Shown in pieces: positions 8,859 through 17,831 of a stretch of DNA of 64,000 bases; positions within the stretch are counted from its first letter, which is position 1, and each line of letters opens with the position of its first letter. The DNA comes from Hyphomicrobiales bacterium (GTDB lineage: Bacteria; Pseudomonadota; Alphaproteobacteria; Rhizobiales; Rhizobiaceae). Made by a program: the position numbers and the translations under genes. The notes under the pieces are model-generated. The model was given only the letters and a program-made list of their open reading frames with translations, was not told the DNA's origin and made no database searches. The stretch is taken from contig UCEU01000014.1 of assembly GCA_900471485.1 (NCBI GenBank), positions 62,001-126,000 on the forward strand, written 5' to 3'.

Positions 8859-9803
8859 TCAATCCTTGAAGTGGCAGGCGGACAATTGCGTCGGCCGGCC
8901 TGGAGCCGGCAGGAGCGCGGGTCGCTCGACCCTGCAAATATCCTGTGCCCTGGGACAACGCGTATTGAAGACGCAGCCGGACGGGGGCGCCAACGGAGAG
9001 GGGATCTCGCCCCGCAGGATCTGTTCCTTCTTGCGGCGACCCCGGCCGATCCGAGGTACGGCGTTTAGCAGCGCCTGAGTGTAGGGATGGCTCGGGCTCC
9101 GGAAGAGATCCTCGGAGGCGGCCACCTCCATGAGACGGCCGAGGTAGAGGACGGCAACTCTGTCTGCCAGATGCCGAACGACGCCCAGGTCATGGCTGAT
9201 GAACAGATAGCTGATACCATGCTGCTTCTTGATGTCATCGAGGAGGTTGAGCACCTGGCTCTGGATGGACACGTCGAGTGCCGAGAGCGGTTCGTCGGCG
9301 ACGATCATCTCTGGCTCGGCGATCAGGGCGCGCGCGATTGCGATGCGCTGGCGCTGGCCTCCCGAGAACTGATGCGGATAGCGACGGGCGGCCTCGGGCG
9401 GTAGTCCGACTTGTCCCAGGACCTCGACGGCTCGGGCCTGTCTTGCTTCGGCGGGAACGCCCTTCAGCCGCAAAGGCTCGGCGACGATATCACCAACGAC
9501 CATGCGCGGGTCAAGGGCGGAGAATGGATCCTGAAAGATGACCTGAACCGGCGTATGGCCCTCGCCATGCGGCCGGGCGCTTCTAAACGTCACCGTTCCG
9601 GCGGTTTGCTTACGCAGACCGGCGACGACGTAACCCAGAGTGGACTTGCCGCTGCCGCTCTCGCCAACCAGCGCCAGCGTTTCGCCTTTGGACACTGTCA
9701 GAGTGACATCATTGACGGCCTGCAGCCAGACTGCCGGCTTCATGAAGCCGCCGCCGATCGGAATGTCGACGTTGATGCGATCGAGGGTCAGAAGTTTAGT
9801 CAT
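8859..9803 (-). CDS. ABC transporter ATP-binding protein, DppF type
   Basis: A 314-residue ATPase of the oligopeptide family. Walker A GESGSGKS is at 47-54, followed by FSGGQRQR (signature), Walker B MIVADEP and the switch His in LFISHDLGVV. The C-terminal oligopeptide/dipeptide region holds the Cys-rich stretch GCVFNTRCPRAQDIC, which in DppD/DppF relatives binds a 4Fe-4S cluster. I start at ATG 9803, which makes an ATGA overlap with the DppD-type stop; an upstream in-frame ATG at 9821 would overlap by 22 bp without a better ribosome site. Confidence 0.92.
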   Translation of the reverse strand: MTKLLTLDRINVDIPIGGGFMKPAVWLQAVNDVTLTVSKGETLALVGESGSGKSTLGYVVAGLRKQTAGTVTFRSARPHGEGHTPVQVIFQDPFSALDPRMVVGDIVAEPLRLKGVPAEARQARAVEVLGQVGLPPEAARRYPHQFSGGQRQRIAIARALIAEPEMIVADEPLSALDVSIQSQVLNLLDDIKKQHGISYLFISHDLGVVRHLADRVAVLYLGRLMEVAASEDLFRSPSHPYTQALLNAVPRIGRGRRKKEQILRGEIPSPLAPPSGCVFNTRCPRAQDICRVERPALLPAPGRPTQLSACHFKD

Positions 9804-10813
9804 GGCTTTACCTTGTGGCATGCGACCTGATGGCCCGGCGCAACTTCGAGAAGCGCCGGTTCGATTTGTCGACAGCCTTCATCTGCAAAGGGACAGCGCC
9901 GGGCGAAACGGCAACCAGCCGTGATGTCCGAGGTGACGCGGCCAGGAATCACGTACAGCCGCTCCACGCGCTTGTCGGGATCGGGTAGCGTCTGGATCAG
10001 GCCTTGGGTGTAGGGATGGAGCGGATTGTCGAAGAGTTCGTTGGCTGGGGCGTACTCGACCGCCTTGCCGGCATACATCACCATGATCGAGTGCGCGACT
10101 TCCGAAACGACCGCCAGATTGTGGCTGATGAACTGGATCGACATGTCCGCGTCGTCCTGGAGCGTCAGCATCAGATCGAGAATCTGCGCCTGGATGGTAA
10201 CGTCGAGCGCGGTCGTAGGTTCGTCGGCAATGAGCAGTTTCGGACGACAGGCAAGCGCCATCGCGATCATCGCGCGCTGGCGCATGCCACCCGACAACTG
10301 GTGTGGATAGTCTTCGGCGCGCCGGGCGGGTGAGGGGATGCCAACCTGGGCAAGGAGATCGACCGCTCGTGCCTGCGCTGCGGTCTTCTTGAGTTTTTCA
10401 TGCTTGACCAGAACCTCGGCGATCTGCCGTCCAACGGGCATGACCGGGTTCATGGCAGTCATCGGCTCCTGGAAGATCATCGCGATCTCACGGCCGCGGA
10501 CCTGCTGCCACTGGCGCTGGTTGAACTTCGCAAGATCACGCCCGTCGAAGTCTATTGTGCCGTCTACAGTCCCGCTTGCTGCCACCAGCCCCAGCAAGGC
10601 GAGCGAAGTCATGGTCTTTCCACAACCACTTTCGCCAACAATTCCGAGGGTCTCGCCGCGAGGAATCTTGTAGTTCAGTCCCCGCACGATATGGACCGGC
10701 CCTTGTGGCCCTGGAAACGAGACCTTCAAGTCCTGGACGTCCAGCAGGGGCGCGGAGCTCTTGGCGGTCGACGCGGCTCCGGCACCGACGACGGCGCCGT
10801 TCAGATTTAGCAT
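9800..10813 (-). CDS. ABC transporter ATP-binding protein, DppD type
   Basis: A 337-residue ATPase partner of the DppF-type protein. Walker A is at 60-67 (GESGCGKT), the signature LSGGM at 173-177 and Walker B LLIADE at 193-198. The C-terminal [15 protein letters not shown] stretch matches the cysteine-rich tail of the family. It starts at ATG 10813 behind AAGGGAGGAG. It lies 93 bp downstream of the CapA-like gene; that gap holds no clear promoter or terminator, so I place both in one operon. Confidence 0.92.
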   Translation of the reverse strand: MLNLNGAVVGAGAASTAKSSAPLLDVQDLKVSFPGPQGPVHIVRGLNYKIPRGETLGIVGESGCGKTMTSLALLGLVAASGTVDGTIDFDGRDLAKFNQRQWQQVRGREIAMIFQEPMTAMNPVMPVGRQIAEVLVKHEKLKKTAAQARAVDLLAQVGIPSPARRAEDYPHQLSGGMRQRAMIAMALACRPKLLIADEPTTALDVTIQAQILDLMLTLQDDADMSIQFISHNLAVVSEVAHSIMVMYAGKAVEYAPANELFDNPLHPYTQGLIQTLPDPDKRVERLYVIPGRVTSDITAGCRFARRCPFADEGCRQIEPALLEVAPGHQVACHKVKP

Positions 10814-10906
10814 TCGTCTCCTCCCTTTCGAATGTCTGGCCCGATAAAGGCACTTATTCTTGCATGCGATGCCTGCCGCGGCAGAGGCGGCGGCAGGCGG
10901 ATCCGA

Positions 10907-12268
10907 CTATAGGTCGATAACACCGACGCCGTTTCTGATCTCGATCCGAGTGCCGAACGGCTCCGAAAGGCGGCGGTAGCGATCGAGGATGCGAACGGCG
11001 TCCTCACCTTTCGCCATCATCGGCCGGCCCTCGGTGTTGTGATGTTCGCCCTTGCCTGTGCGACGCGTCTGCCTGACTTCGGGCGATGTATCCCGACCCA
11101 TTTCGACCGGGTGAAGGAGAACGCGGCGAAGCTTCTCTCCTTCCATTTCCAGCTTGATCACGGCCGAGCTCCACCACGTATCCGTCGGCGTGTCGAGACC
11201 CGGATGAAGCGGGTGGGCTGCAGGCGTCAGCATCGAGAGCCGATCGACGTCGTGTCCCCAGGCGTCATAGCTGTCGAACGGAACACGTTGAATGAACTCG
11301 GACTGTGCGAAGAAGTTGCCGATTCCGTAGAAGATTGGTTTTCCGTTATAGATTTCGACGCCGAGCGTCCGATGCCAGCCGTGGCCGACGTAGATGTCCG
11401 CGCCGCCATCGACCATGGCGTGAGCGAATTCCTTGACGAAGCCCGGGGGGGTGTCGCCGCGCGGTCCGTCGGAAACGCTGAAGTGATGGGCAACGATGAC
11501 GAGGTCAGCCATCGCTCGCGCCTCATGGACCGAGCGAAGGTTGCGATCAAGATCCCGCTTGTGGCAACGGCTGATGATTTCGCACTTGTCGCCGACGAAG
11601 AAGGACTCGGGATCGCCCCACTGCTGGGCGCCGGGAATCTGAACGCCGAACGACCCTTCGCGACCGTGCTTCGGCTTCTTCATGAAGTTGAACTTCTCAC
11701 CGAAGTCCTTGAGGTTCTTCGCGGTCTGCTCGTCGACCATGAATTCGAAGGTGAGGCGTTGCGGGTTGACTCCCGGGCGGCCCTTGAGCGCACCCTTGGG
11801 CATGCCGGCCCACATGAAGTGCTGGTTGCCGGAGCTTGCCGAGACGAGCGCGACGCGGCCGTTCTTTTTGTCGACATAGCCGGGCTCGCCGGCCAGTTCG
11901 AGGTCGGCGCCGGTGCCGGCGGTGACGATACCGGCCGCCTTCATGTGCTTTTTGGTCGCGAATAGGCCTTCTGCGCCGAAGTCGAAACTGTGGTTGTGCG
12001 CGGTAGACATGATGTCGAAGCCGGCCCACTTCAAATCTTTGGCGATCTCGGGATCGGCCATCATAAAGCTGCCGATGCCCTGGCCGCGAGCAGGCCACTT
12101 GAGTTCGTCGTAATCAGCGAAATTCATTTCCAAATGACCGTAAGTGACGTCTGCGTCCTTGAGGACATCCAAAACCTCGGTGAATTCGGGCTCGTCATGC
12201 ATGGCGAATGGACGACACACCATGCATTCGCCCGCCAACGCCACTTTCCAGTTCCGTGTCGACACCAT
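10907..12268 (-). CDS. CapA-family protein (poly-gamma-glutamate-type metallophosphatase fold)
   Basis: A 453-residue cytoplasmic protein of the PGA_cap/CapA superfamily, which has a calcineurin-like phosphoesterase fold. Family landmarks are the early GHLEMNF, the AHNHSFDFG block, the VGHGWHRTLGVEIYNGKPI segment and the closing YGIGNFF. CapA of Bacillus takes part in poly-gamma-glutamate assembly, but many homologues are catabolic or of unknown function. Start ATG 12268 follows AGGAGG; there is no signal peptide or membrane helix, unlike genuine capsule CapA. It is the first gene of the ABC/dehydrogenase/MFS run. A hydrolytic or phosphatase role on the imported compound is more likely here than capsule synthesis, but this is inference. 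Confidence 0.85.
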   Translation of the reverse strand: MVSTRNWKVALAGECMVCRPFAMHDEPEFTEVLDVLKDADVTYGHLEMNFADYDELKWPARGQGIGSFMMADPEIAKDLKWAGFDIMSTAHNHSFDFGAEGLFATKKHMKAAGIVTAGTGADLELAGEPGYVDKKNGRVALVSASSGNQHFMWAGMPKGALKGRPGVNPQRLTFEFMVDEQTAKNLKDFGEKFNFMKKPKHGREGSFGVQIPGAQQWGDPESFFVGDKCEIISRCHKRDLDRNLRSVHEARAMADLVIVAHHFSVSDGPRGDTPPGFVKEFAHAMVDGGADIYVGHGWHRTLGVEIYNGKPIFYGIGNFFAQSEFIQRVPFDSYDAWGHDVDRLSMLTPAAHPLHPGLDTPTDTWWSSAVIKLEMEGEKLRRVLLHPVEMGRDTSPEVRQTRRTGKGEHHNTEGRPMMAKGEDAVRILDRYRRLSEPFGTRIEIRNGVGVIDL

Positions 12269-12791
12269 AAAACCTCCTGAGCCGGCGCGTGGGTGCACTT
12301 GGGCACGAGCTGCGGCCGGACTGCCGTTCTGTCATGTTAGTGAGTGTGTAACTCCCATGCGACTTCTCACTCCCGTCGCATAGCAACCATAACAGTGCGG
12401 CCAGATATCACCAGATTTGTAATTTGCCTTTCAGAAATGCCGTTTTGGCATATCTCATCGGTGGCGACCGACTAAATCAAACGTTTGTCATTGAAGCCGT
12501 GTGTATCGCCGATGTCGGCAGGCTCTTCAGTGCAGCATTCCATGTCGACATGTTATTGATCGAGGTCGCCCATAACAAAACGGCAAGGCTGATATTCCAT
12601 TGAGCCGCCTAGCCACCAGCCCACATTTATCTACTCTGATCTTACGGTCCGGCTGTGGAGGATTTGGCGGGCCGGTGCGATGTTCCATTCAATCCAGTGG
12701 CTTCGATCTCGCGCTGCAAGGCGCGGGCAGCATTCTGTTTTGTCTGGGACTCTCAAGTCGCGGAACACCCAGTTATCGAGCGGAGGATTGC
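12269..12791. promoter_or_regulatory. 523-bp divergent control region of the CapA operon and MRJP gene
   Basis: Non-coding between two divergent genes. From left to right it holds an inverted repeat with arms ATGCGAC (12357-12363) and GTCGCAT (12375-12381); two CCAGAT blocks 10 bp apart (12401, 12411); a T-N11-A palindrome ATGCC-N5-GGCAT (12437-12451) typical of LysR sites; GGCATATCTC at 12447-12456; the perfect 12-bp palindrome CATGTCGACATG at 12541-12552; and arms TGTTAT/ATAACA at 12551-12556 and 12572-12577. I see no convincing gene in it. Confidence 0.6.
12411..12456. promoter_or_regulatory. Putative LysR control element, copy 2
   Basis: CCAGAT (12411-12416), 30 nt, GGCATATCTC (12447-12456): the same layout as at 1975-2020, with 29 of 46 positions identical overall. 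Here the right block also forms half of the LysR-type T-N11-A palindrome at 12437-12451. It lies about 140 bp upstream of the CapA start, and an extra CCAGAT one helical turn further left could extend the site. Confidence 0.55.
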
Positions 12792-13943
12792 ATGAATATC
12801 AGACGTCGTACCTTCATGGCTGCGGTCGGATTGACCGCGGTGTCGGGGCTTGTCTCGACGAAAAGCGTTCTCGCGGGAGCAGAAGAGCTCCCGCACAAGG
12901 TCGCGGCCGAAATCCCGTGGTTTTGTAACCAGATCGCGGTGACAACCAAGGGCGATATGTTCTTTGGCCTCCCGCGCTATCCAGACTACGACCAGACACC
13001 GTCGCTTGCAAAGCGGGGGGCTGATGGAACGCCAGCGCCGTTTCCTGGGAACGCCTGGAACGAATGGAAGCCGGGCGACGATGGCCGCGACAGCTTCGTC
13101 TATGTGAACTCGATCCACGTCTTCAAGGACGATACGGTCTGGGTGGTGGACCAGGGCGCTCTTCGTGCCGACTCCTATCCTCCCGAGCTTTCCGAACCGC
13201 ACCCCGGCGCGCAGAAGCTTGTGCAACTGCACGAGGAAACCGGCGAGGTGCTCAGGGTACTGCGTTTCGACGACACCATTCTGCCGAAGGGCGCGAAGAT
13301 GAATGACCTGCGCGTCTTCGGCGACCACGTATACGTAACGGATTCCGGACTTGGCGCCCTCATCTATCACAACCTTGAGACGGGGCAGACACTTCGGCGG
13401 ATGTCCGGGTCCCCGCAGATGCAGGCAAAGGTCGACCCGAATCTGCAGCAGGGCAATCACCAGACGCCGAAGATCGACATGATCGAAGTCACCGACGATG
13501 GCGAATGGCTGCTTGCCGCCGCGCCAACTGGCCCCTTCATCAAGTTGAAGACCTCCGCCCTGCGCGACAAGGCGATCTCCGACGACGATCTTGCGAAACA
13601 GGTCCAGGAGTACGCTCCAATCGCTCGAAGTGGCGGGTGTGCGCTCGACACGAACGGCAACCTCTATCTGTCGGAACTTGATAACAAGCGGGTCACGATC
13701 CTCGCTCCGGATGGCCGGACTGCCGTACTGGCCTCGGACGACGAATTCATCAGCCCTGACGGGTCGTTCATCGCCGTCGATCGCAAGCTGTACATCCCGG
13801 TCACGCAGTCTCGTCGAACGAGACTCTTCGGAAACAAGCAGGACATGGTGAAGCGACCGTGGAAGATCTACGCGGTCGAGTTGCCTGAGGAGATCGGGGG
13901 GATCAAACTTGGAAATTCCCTGAACGGCATCAGAGCCGGCTAG
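12792..13943 (+). CDS. Tat-exported MRJP/yellow-family beta-propeller protein
   Basis: A 383-residue secreted protein. Start ATG 12792 follows GCGGAGG. The N-terminus (RRRTFMAAVGL, then a hydrophobic core ending about ALAGA) is a twin-arginine signal, so it is exported folded. The body matches the major royal jelly protein/yellow family: FVYVNSIHVFKDDTVWVVDQG, a later MNDLRVFGDHVYVTDSGLGAL and repeated blade-like segments. Bacterial members are related to SMP-30 lactonases and dopachrome-conversion proteins, and the reaction is not known here. It is divergent from the CapA/ABC operon and shares its control region, so it probably processes the same compound in the periplasm. Confidence 0.85.
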   Translation: MNIRRRTFMAAVGLTAVSGLVSTKSVLAGAEELPHKVAAEIPWFCNQIAVTTKGDMFFGLPRYPDYDQTPSLAKRGADGTPAPFPGNAWNEWKPGDDGRDSFVYVNSIHVFKDDTVWVVDQGALRADSYPPELSEPHPGAQKLVQLHEETGEVLRVLRFDDTILPKGAKMNDLRVFGDHVYVTDSGLGALIYHNLETGQTLRRMSGSPQMQAKVDPNLQQGNHQTPKIDMIEVTDDGEWLLAAAPTGPFIKLKTSALRDKAISDDDLAKQVQEYAPIARSGGCALDTNGNLYLSELDNKRVTILAPDGRTAVLASDDEFISPDGSFIAVDRKLYIPVTQSRRTRLFGNKQDMVKRPWKIYAVELPEEIGGIKLGNSLNGIRAG

Positions 13944-14074
13944 GCGTCGACGTCTGTCTGGCTTGTGGGGCTGCTTCCCACGGGTTTTCTCGCGGCGATC
14001 TCCGAAACGCGCCCAGCTCTTTTCTGGCTGACTGGGGACGAGGTGTTTGGTCGGGAAAGTGAAGCGATCCTCGA

Positions 14075-14101
14075 TGGCCCCGCAACCAACACGCGGGGCC
14101 A
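14075..14101 (+). terminator. Rho-independent terminator after the MRJP gene
   Basis: A perfect 9-bp GC stem, TGGCCCCGC and GCGGGGCCA, with a 9-nt loop, followed by ATTGTTTCT. It lies 131 bp past the MRJP stop and 15 bp before the end of the convergent tautomerase gene, where a terminator is expected. The T-run is short, so it may work best for the plus strand. Confidence 0.65.
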
Positions 14102-14115
14102 ATTGTTTCTGATAC

Positions 14116-15180
14116 TCAAAGGCCTGCGTTCGGGAACACTTGTCCATCGAAGAGCTTTCGCGCCGTCCTGATGGTGCCTGCGCCTTTGATCGAACCATTT
14201 TCCGCGATGTCGAGGAAGACCTCCATGTCGCCGGTGGGGTGCTCCACCTTGTATCGCCCGTCATCCGGAGCAGCGACCACCGAGTGTGCCGGCGACCCTT
14301 TCAGGCGCGAGGCGGTTGCGATAGTCACGGCGGCGAGGACGCCAACCGTTGCATGAACCCTATGAGGTATGAAGCAACGGGTATTGATCGCTCCGCCGGC
14401 TTTCGGTGCCGAAACAAGAACCATCTTCGGGACCGAGGCAGCGGCTACATCACCCAGTTTCATCATCGGCCCCGCAATGAGGCGGATTTTTTCGACGCGC
14501 CGTTTCAGCTCTTCGTTCGCCTCCAGTTCCTCGCGCGTCTCGTAACCGGTCACGTCGAGATCGGATGCAAGCATGACGACGCAGGGCATGCCGTTATCGA
14601 TCAGCGTGGCGTTGACGCCGTCGATGGCATCGACCTCCCGGCCAGTCGGCAGGAGTGCTCCGCAAAGCGAGCCTGCGGTGTTCTCGAACAGGAGAGGGAC
14701 TGCCGCGTGGCTGCCCGGGACGCCTGCAATCTCGGTCGTTCCTCTATAGTTCACGTATCCATCGGGAGTCTCGACGCGCGCGGTTGCGATCTCGCCGGAA
14801 TTCAGCATGTGAATCCTTACCGACGTCACGTCGCCGGACACGGGAACAAGGCCACACTCGATGGCAGCCGGTCCCACCGCCGCAAGTATGTTCCCACAAC
14901 CCTGCTTGTCGCTCACCAAGGCCTGATCAACGAAGACCTGCAGAAACAGGTAGTCGAGATCGGCGTCCTCGCGCGTCGTCGGGGACAGGATCGCGACCTT
15001 GGACGTCAGGGGGTCGGCCCCTCCGATCCCATCGATCTGCCGAGGGTCGGGAGAGCCCATTATACTCAGAAGTACGGCATCTCTTTCAGAGGGGGCCGCG
15101 GGGAGATCGCCGGCCAGAAAGTACGCGCCCTTCGACGTGCCTCCGCGCATCCAAAGGCAGGGAATGCCGTCCTCAGACAT
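14116..15180 (-). CDS. galD: 4-oxalomesaconate tautomerase (PrpF family)
   Basis: A 354-residue PrpF-superfamily isomerase (diaminopimelate-epimerase fold). The opening [17 protein letters not shown] and the middle [19 protein letters not shown] are typical of the GalD/LigU branch, which shifts a double bond between keto and enol forms of 4-oxalomesaconate in gallate and protocatechuate 4,5-cleavage. It starts at ATG 15180, overlapping the aldolase stop by 8 bp. The neighbours supply the hydratase and aldolase of the same pathway, which makes GalD more likely than the 2-methylaconitate isomerase PrpF; no prpBCD genes are nearby. Confidence 0.85.
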   Translation of the reverse strand: MSEDGIPCLWMRGGTSKGAYFLAGDLPAAPSERDAVLLSIMGSPDPRQIDGIGGADPLTSKVAILSPTTREDADLDYLFLQVFVDQALVSDKQGCGNILAAVGPAAIECGLVPVSGDVTSVRIHMLNSGEIATARVETPDGYVNYRGTTEIAGVPGSHAAVPLLFENTAGSLCGALLPTGREVDAIDGVNATLIDNGMPCVVMLASDLDVTGYETREELEANEELKRRVEKIRLIAGPMMKLGDVAAASVPKMVLVSAPKAGGAINTRCFIPHRVHATVGVLAAVTIATASRLKGSPAHSVVAAPDDGRYKVEHPTGDMEVFLDIAENGSIKGAGTIRTARKLFDGQVFPNAGL

Positions 15181-15844
15181 ATTTGAGGCCCTTCTCTTCG
15201 AGCTTGGGGCGCATGTTGTAGATATCGAGTCCGAGCTCGCCGGCGGCCAGCCGAATTCTCTTTGCATCTTCCGCAGCCACACGCTTTTCGGCGGCGTCGG
15301 CAACCTTCTCCGCCTCCGCGCGGCGAACCACGCAGACGCCATCATCATCCGCAACGATGATGTCGCCCGCTTCGATGTACGCGCCGGCGCATACGACCGG
15401 CACGTTCACGGAGCCAAGGGTCTCCTTGACGGTGCCCTGAGCGGAGATAGCCTTGGACCAGACAGGAAAGCGCATTGCCGTCAGGTCGCGAACGTCGCGA
15501 ACGCCAGCGTCGATGATCAGGCCCCTGCAGCCCCTAGCCATCGCGGATGTGGCGAGCAGATCGCCGAAATATCCGTTGTCACATGGCGACGTCGGCGCGA
15601 GGACGAGAATGTCGCCTTCCCTGAGCTGCTCTATCGCAACGTGGATCATCCAGTTGTCGCCGGGAGGCACCGAAATGGTGATCGCAGAGCCCGCGATTTG
15701 CGCACCGCTGTAGATCGGGCGCATATGACTCGCGAGCATACCTCTACGACCTTGGGCCTCGTGGACCGTCGCAACGCCCGCGGCTGCAAGCCGTTCGATG
15801 AGTGATGAGCTTGCGCGTTCGATATTCTGAACAACGACGGTCAT
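15173..15844 (-). CDS. galC: 4-carboxy-4-hydroxy-2-oxoadipate / HMG aldolase (RraA family)
   Basis: A 223-residue class II pyruvate aldolase of the RraA-like fold. It splits 4-carboxy-4-hydroxy-2-oxoadipate into pyruvate and oxaloacetate, the last step of the gallate and protocatechuate 4,5 routes. The family motif runs from Gly94 ([12 protein letters not shown]) to Arg116-Asp117 and Asp120 (RDVRD), the residues that bind the divalent metal and pyruvate enolate. Length fits LigK/GalC rather than the shorter RraA. Its ATG is separated from the dioxygenase stop by 1 bp, with GGAGATTAGA as ribosome site. Confidence 0.88.
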   Translation of the reverse strand: MTVVVQNIERASSSLIERLAAAGVATVHEAQGRRGMLASHMRPIYSGAQIAGSAITISVPPGDNWMIHVAIEQLREGDILVLAPTSPCDNGYFGDLLATSAMARGCRGLIIDAGVRDVRDLTAMRFPVWSKAISAQGTVKETLGSVNVPVVCAGAYIEAGDIIVADDDGVCVVRRAEAEKVADAAEKRVAAEDAKRIRLAAGELGLDIYNMRPKLEEKGLKYV

Positions 15845-15845
15845 T

Positions 15846-16808
15846 CTAATCTCCTTTGTTTTCTGCGGGTGGGGTGCCGTGGGTATGGAACGTCTCGATG
15901 GTCTTCAGGCCCCAGGCCTGGCCCTTTTTCCGCTCGGTCTCGGTCCACACGACCGGCTCCCAGTCCGGCGCCAAGATCAGGCGAGCGCCAGCATTGGCCA
16001 GTTCGACGCGATTTCCGGCCGGCTCCCAGACGTAGAGAAAGAAGGTGCCCTGGATCGCGTGTTTGTGAGGACCGGTCTCGATATGAATGCCGTTCTCCAG
16101 GAAGATGTCGGCCGCGCGCAAAATGTCTTCTCGGCTGTCTGTTGCATAGGTCACATGATGCAGGCGGCCATCGCCCTTTCCGTGTTCCTCCGTGCAGGCG
16201 AGATCGTAGGTCTTGTTGTTCACTGTGAACCAGCATCCTCCAACGCGACCGTTGTCGAGCTGGATCATCTCCGTAACCCGCGACCCCAGGCAGGTCTCCA
16301 TGAAGCGTCGGAACTCGCTGACATCGCTGGCCAGAAGGTTGAGGTGGTCAAGCCGGCGAGGGTGGCAACCGCGTCCATGGTATCTTTGCGCCAGGTTCTT
16401 GAGCTTAGGCTTTTCGGCTTCGGGCGGCTGATAGCGCACCGTGTCGTAGTAGATCTCGAAAAGATGCCCGAAAGGGTCGCGAAACTGGAAAGCACGTCCA
16501 TGGCCCATATCGCCATCGGACCATCCCAGCACGTCGTACCCACTCTCTTCAATCACCTTCACGCGTCGGGCGAGAGCTTCCGGCGAGGCGCAACGGTAGG
16601 CCACGTGGCCGACACCAGTCGTATGGTGTCGGGTGAGCTTCAGGCTGTGGAACTCGTAGTCATCCCAAGCACGTAGGTAGACGGAATTCTCATCCCGCCC
16701 TGACTCGGTAAGGCCATACACGTTCACAAAGAAGTCGAGTGTCTCGTCAAATTTGTTCGAGTACATCTCGACATGCGCAAGATGCGCGACGTCGAAGCAC
16801 GGCTCCAT
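15846..16808 (-). CDS. VOC-fold extradiol ring-cleavage dioxygenase
   Basis: A 320-residue type I extradiol dioxygenase made of two VOC modules (about 6-122 and 150-280). The C-terminal module carries the Fe(II) facial triad: His155 (LDHLNLL), His217 or 218 (LHHVTY) and Glu269 (NRVEL), plus the active-site Tyr259 of BphC-type enzymes; [13 protein letters not shown] matches the extradiol signature. It should open a catechol-type ring next to the hydroxyls. It lies 21 bp behind the GalB homologue and 1 bp before the aldolase. Known gallate dioxygenases (GalA, DesB) have the unrelated LigB fold, so this enzyme either replaces GalA or acts on a related substituted catechol. It starts at ATG 16808 after GGGAGGAAAA. 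Confidence 0.87.
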   Translation of the reverse strand: MEPCFDVAHLAHVEMYSNKFDETLDFFVNVYGLTESGRDENSVYLRAWDDYEFHSLKLTRHHTTGVGHVAYRCASPEALARRVKVIEESGYDVLGWSDGDMGHGRAFQFRDPFGHLFEIYYDTVRYQPPEAEKPKLKNLAQRYHGRGCHPRRLDHLNLLASDVSEFRRFMETCLGSRVTEMIQLDNGRVGGCWFTVNNKTYDLACTEEHGKGDGRLHHVTYATDSREDILRAADIFLENGIHIETGPHKHAIQGTFFLYVWEPAGNRVELANAGARLILAPDWEPVVWTETERKKGQAWGLKTIETFHTHGTPPAENKGD

Positions 16809-16829
16809 GATTTTTCCTCCCTCAGGCTA

Positions 16830-17564
16830 TTAGAGTTCGTCGACCGTTCGTGGAAAGACCGACTGAAAGCCTTCTGCGTATTGCGCGGCGCGTCCGCCCG
16901 ATTGGCCGCCGGAATTGCGTTGAAAGTGGTTTGCACGATTCTGTGCCACACGCGTGTAGAATTCCCAGAGGTGCTCCTGACCTTCCATGCATTCGATGGC
17001 CGCACGCTTCTTGTCCCACACAGACGTGATGTCCAGAAAGACGTCGGGCTTCCAGCCCATTTGCTCGGTCTGGTGCGGCTCGAAAAGATAGAGCTGCGGA
17101 GCCCCCAGCACCTTTTCGCCGGGGTTGTGCCCCCAGGCCTGCGCAATCATTCTCGTCTCAAGCGCGACCTGAGTGGCGTACATATGGTCGGTGTTATAGG
17201 GATCGTACTGTGAGTGGCTGAGCATGAATGCCGGCTGCACTTTTCGGATGACGTCGACGAGGCGATACTTATCGTCGTCCGTCAATCTGAGGGGGTAGTC
17301 GCCGAGATCGAAGCTGATGATGTCATGGACGCCCAGCGCCTTGGCTGCCTTTTCCGCCTCCGACCGACGTGCTGACTTCACGCGTTCGAGCGTCATCCCC
17401 GGTTCCTTCCAGAGTTTTGCCGACTCCCCGCGTTCGCCAAAAGAAAGGCATACGACCGTAACGTCGTAGCCCTTGGCCGCATGAAGCGCGATCGCACCCC
17501 CGCACCGCCAGACGAAGTCGGCTGCATGGGCGCTGATTACAAGGGCGGTTTTCTTCTGAGACAT
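16830..17564 (-). CDS. galB: 4-oxalomesaconate hydratase, GalB type (PIG-L fold)
   Basis: A 244-residue zinc-dependent PIG-L superfamily protein. In place of the deacetylase motif HPDD it has SAHAADFVWRCGGA (His13, Asp16), as in the hydratase GalB of Pseudomonas putida; a third metal ligand is probably His127 in YNTDHMYA. GalB hydrates enol-4-oxalomesaconate to 4-carboxy-4-hydroxy-2-oxoadipate. The start is ATG 17564 behind GAGGAGAGAG; longer frames to 17690 run into the control region. First gene of the minus-strand catabolic operon. The aldolase and tautomerase beside it make a plain deacetylase role unlikely. Confidence 0.85.
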   Translation of the reverse strand: MSQKKTALVISAHAADFVWRCGGAIALHAAKGYDVTVVCLSFGERGESAKLWKEPGMTLERVKSARRSEAEKAAKALGVHDIISFDLGDYPLRLTDDDKYRLVDVIRKVQPAFMLSHSQYDPYNTDHMYATQVALETRMIAQAWGHNPGEKVLGAPQLYLFEPHQTEQMGWKPDVFLDITSVWDKKRAAIECMEGQEHLWEFYTRVAQNRANHFQRNSGGQSGGRAAQYAEGFQSVFPRTVDEL

Positions 17565-17831
17565 TGCTCTCTCCTCGGGAATGGTCTCTTGGGTATCAGA
17601 CTCCCACGTCTCATTTGCCAATTTGAAATCCGTCGCCATCGATAAGATTTGGCTATAGTCGGGCAGCGATGCGATTGGTCTATTCGTCAATAGCTATAGC
17701 TAAAACTTATTCGAATATCCGCGCTTCGAATTGGGAATTCCTCCTTTTGATGTTCATCCTGTGCCCGTCGCTGAATGCCTACAGGCGTGGGCGTCGCGAA
17801 AATGCCCAGGGGCGTCCGCTCGGGAGGAGAA
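17565..17831. promoter_or_regulatory. Divergent control region, catabolic operon versus transporter operon
   Basis: Contains a large imperfect inverted repeat: GATAAGATTTGGCTATAG at 17641-17658 and CTATAGCTAAAACTTATT at 17694-17711 pair at 15 of 18 positions, with centres 53 bp apart (about five helical turns). The right arm overlaps a perfect 12-bp palindrome TAGCTATAGCTA (17691-17702). Such a layout suits a LysR tetramer controlling both directions; the double-HTH LysR at 23343 is the obvious candidate. Assignment is inferred. Confidence 0.5.

Noticed and set aside
10907-12268. Capsule (poly-gamma-glutamate) synthesis locus
   Set aside because: Only a CapA-like protein is present; there is no CapB ligase, CapC or capsule operon, and it has no membrane anchor.
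12753-14264. 503-codon minus-strand frame opposite the MRJP gene
   Set aside because: The plus-strand gene has a ribosome site, Tat signal and family motifs; the antisense frame also crosses the terminator at 14075.
14116-15180. PrpF of the 2-methylcitrate cycle
   Set aside because: No prpB, prpC, prpD or acnD neighbours; GalB- and GalC-type genes in the same operon favour the oxalomesaconate tautomerase.
16830-17564. PIG-L sugar deacetylase
   Set aside because: The HPDD motif is replaced by HAADFVWR, as in GalB, and the neighbours belong to oxalomesaconate metabolism.
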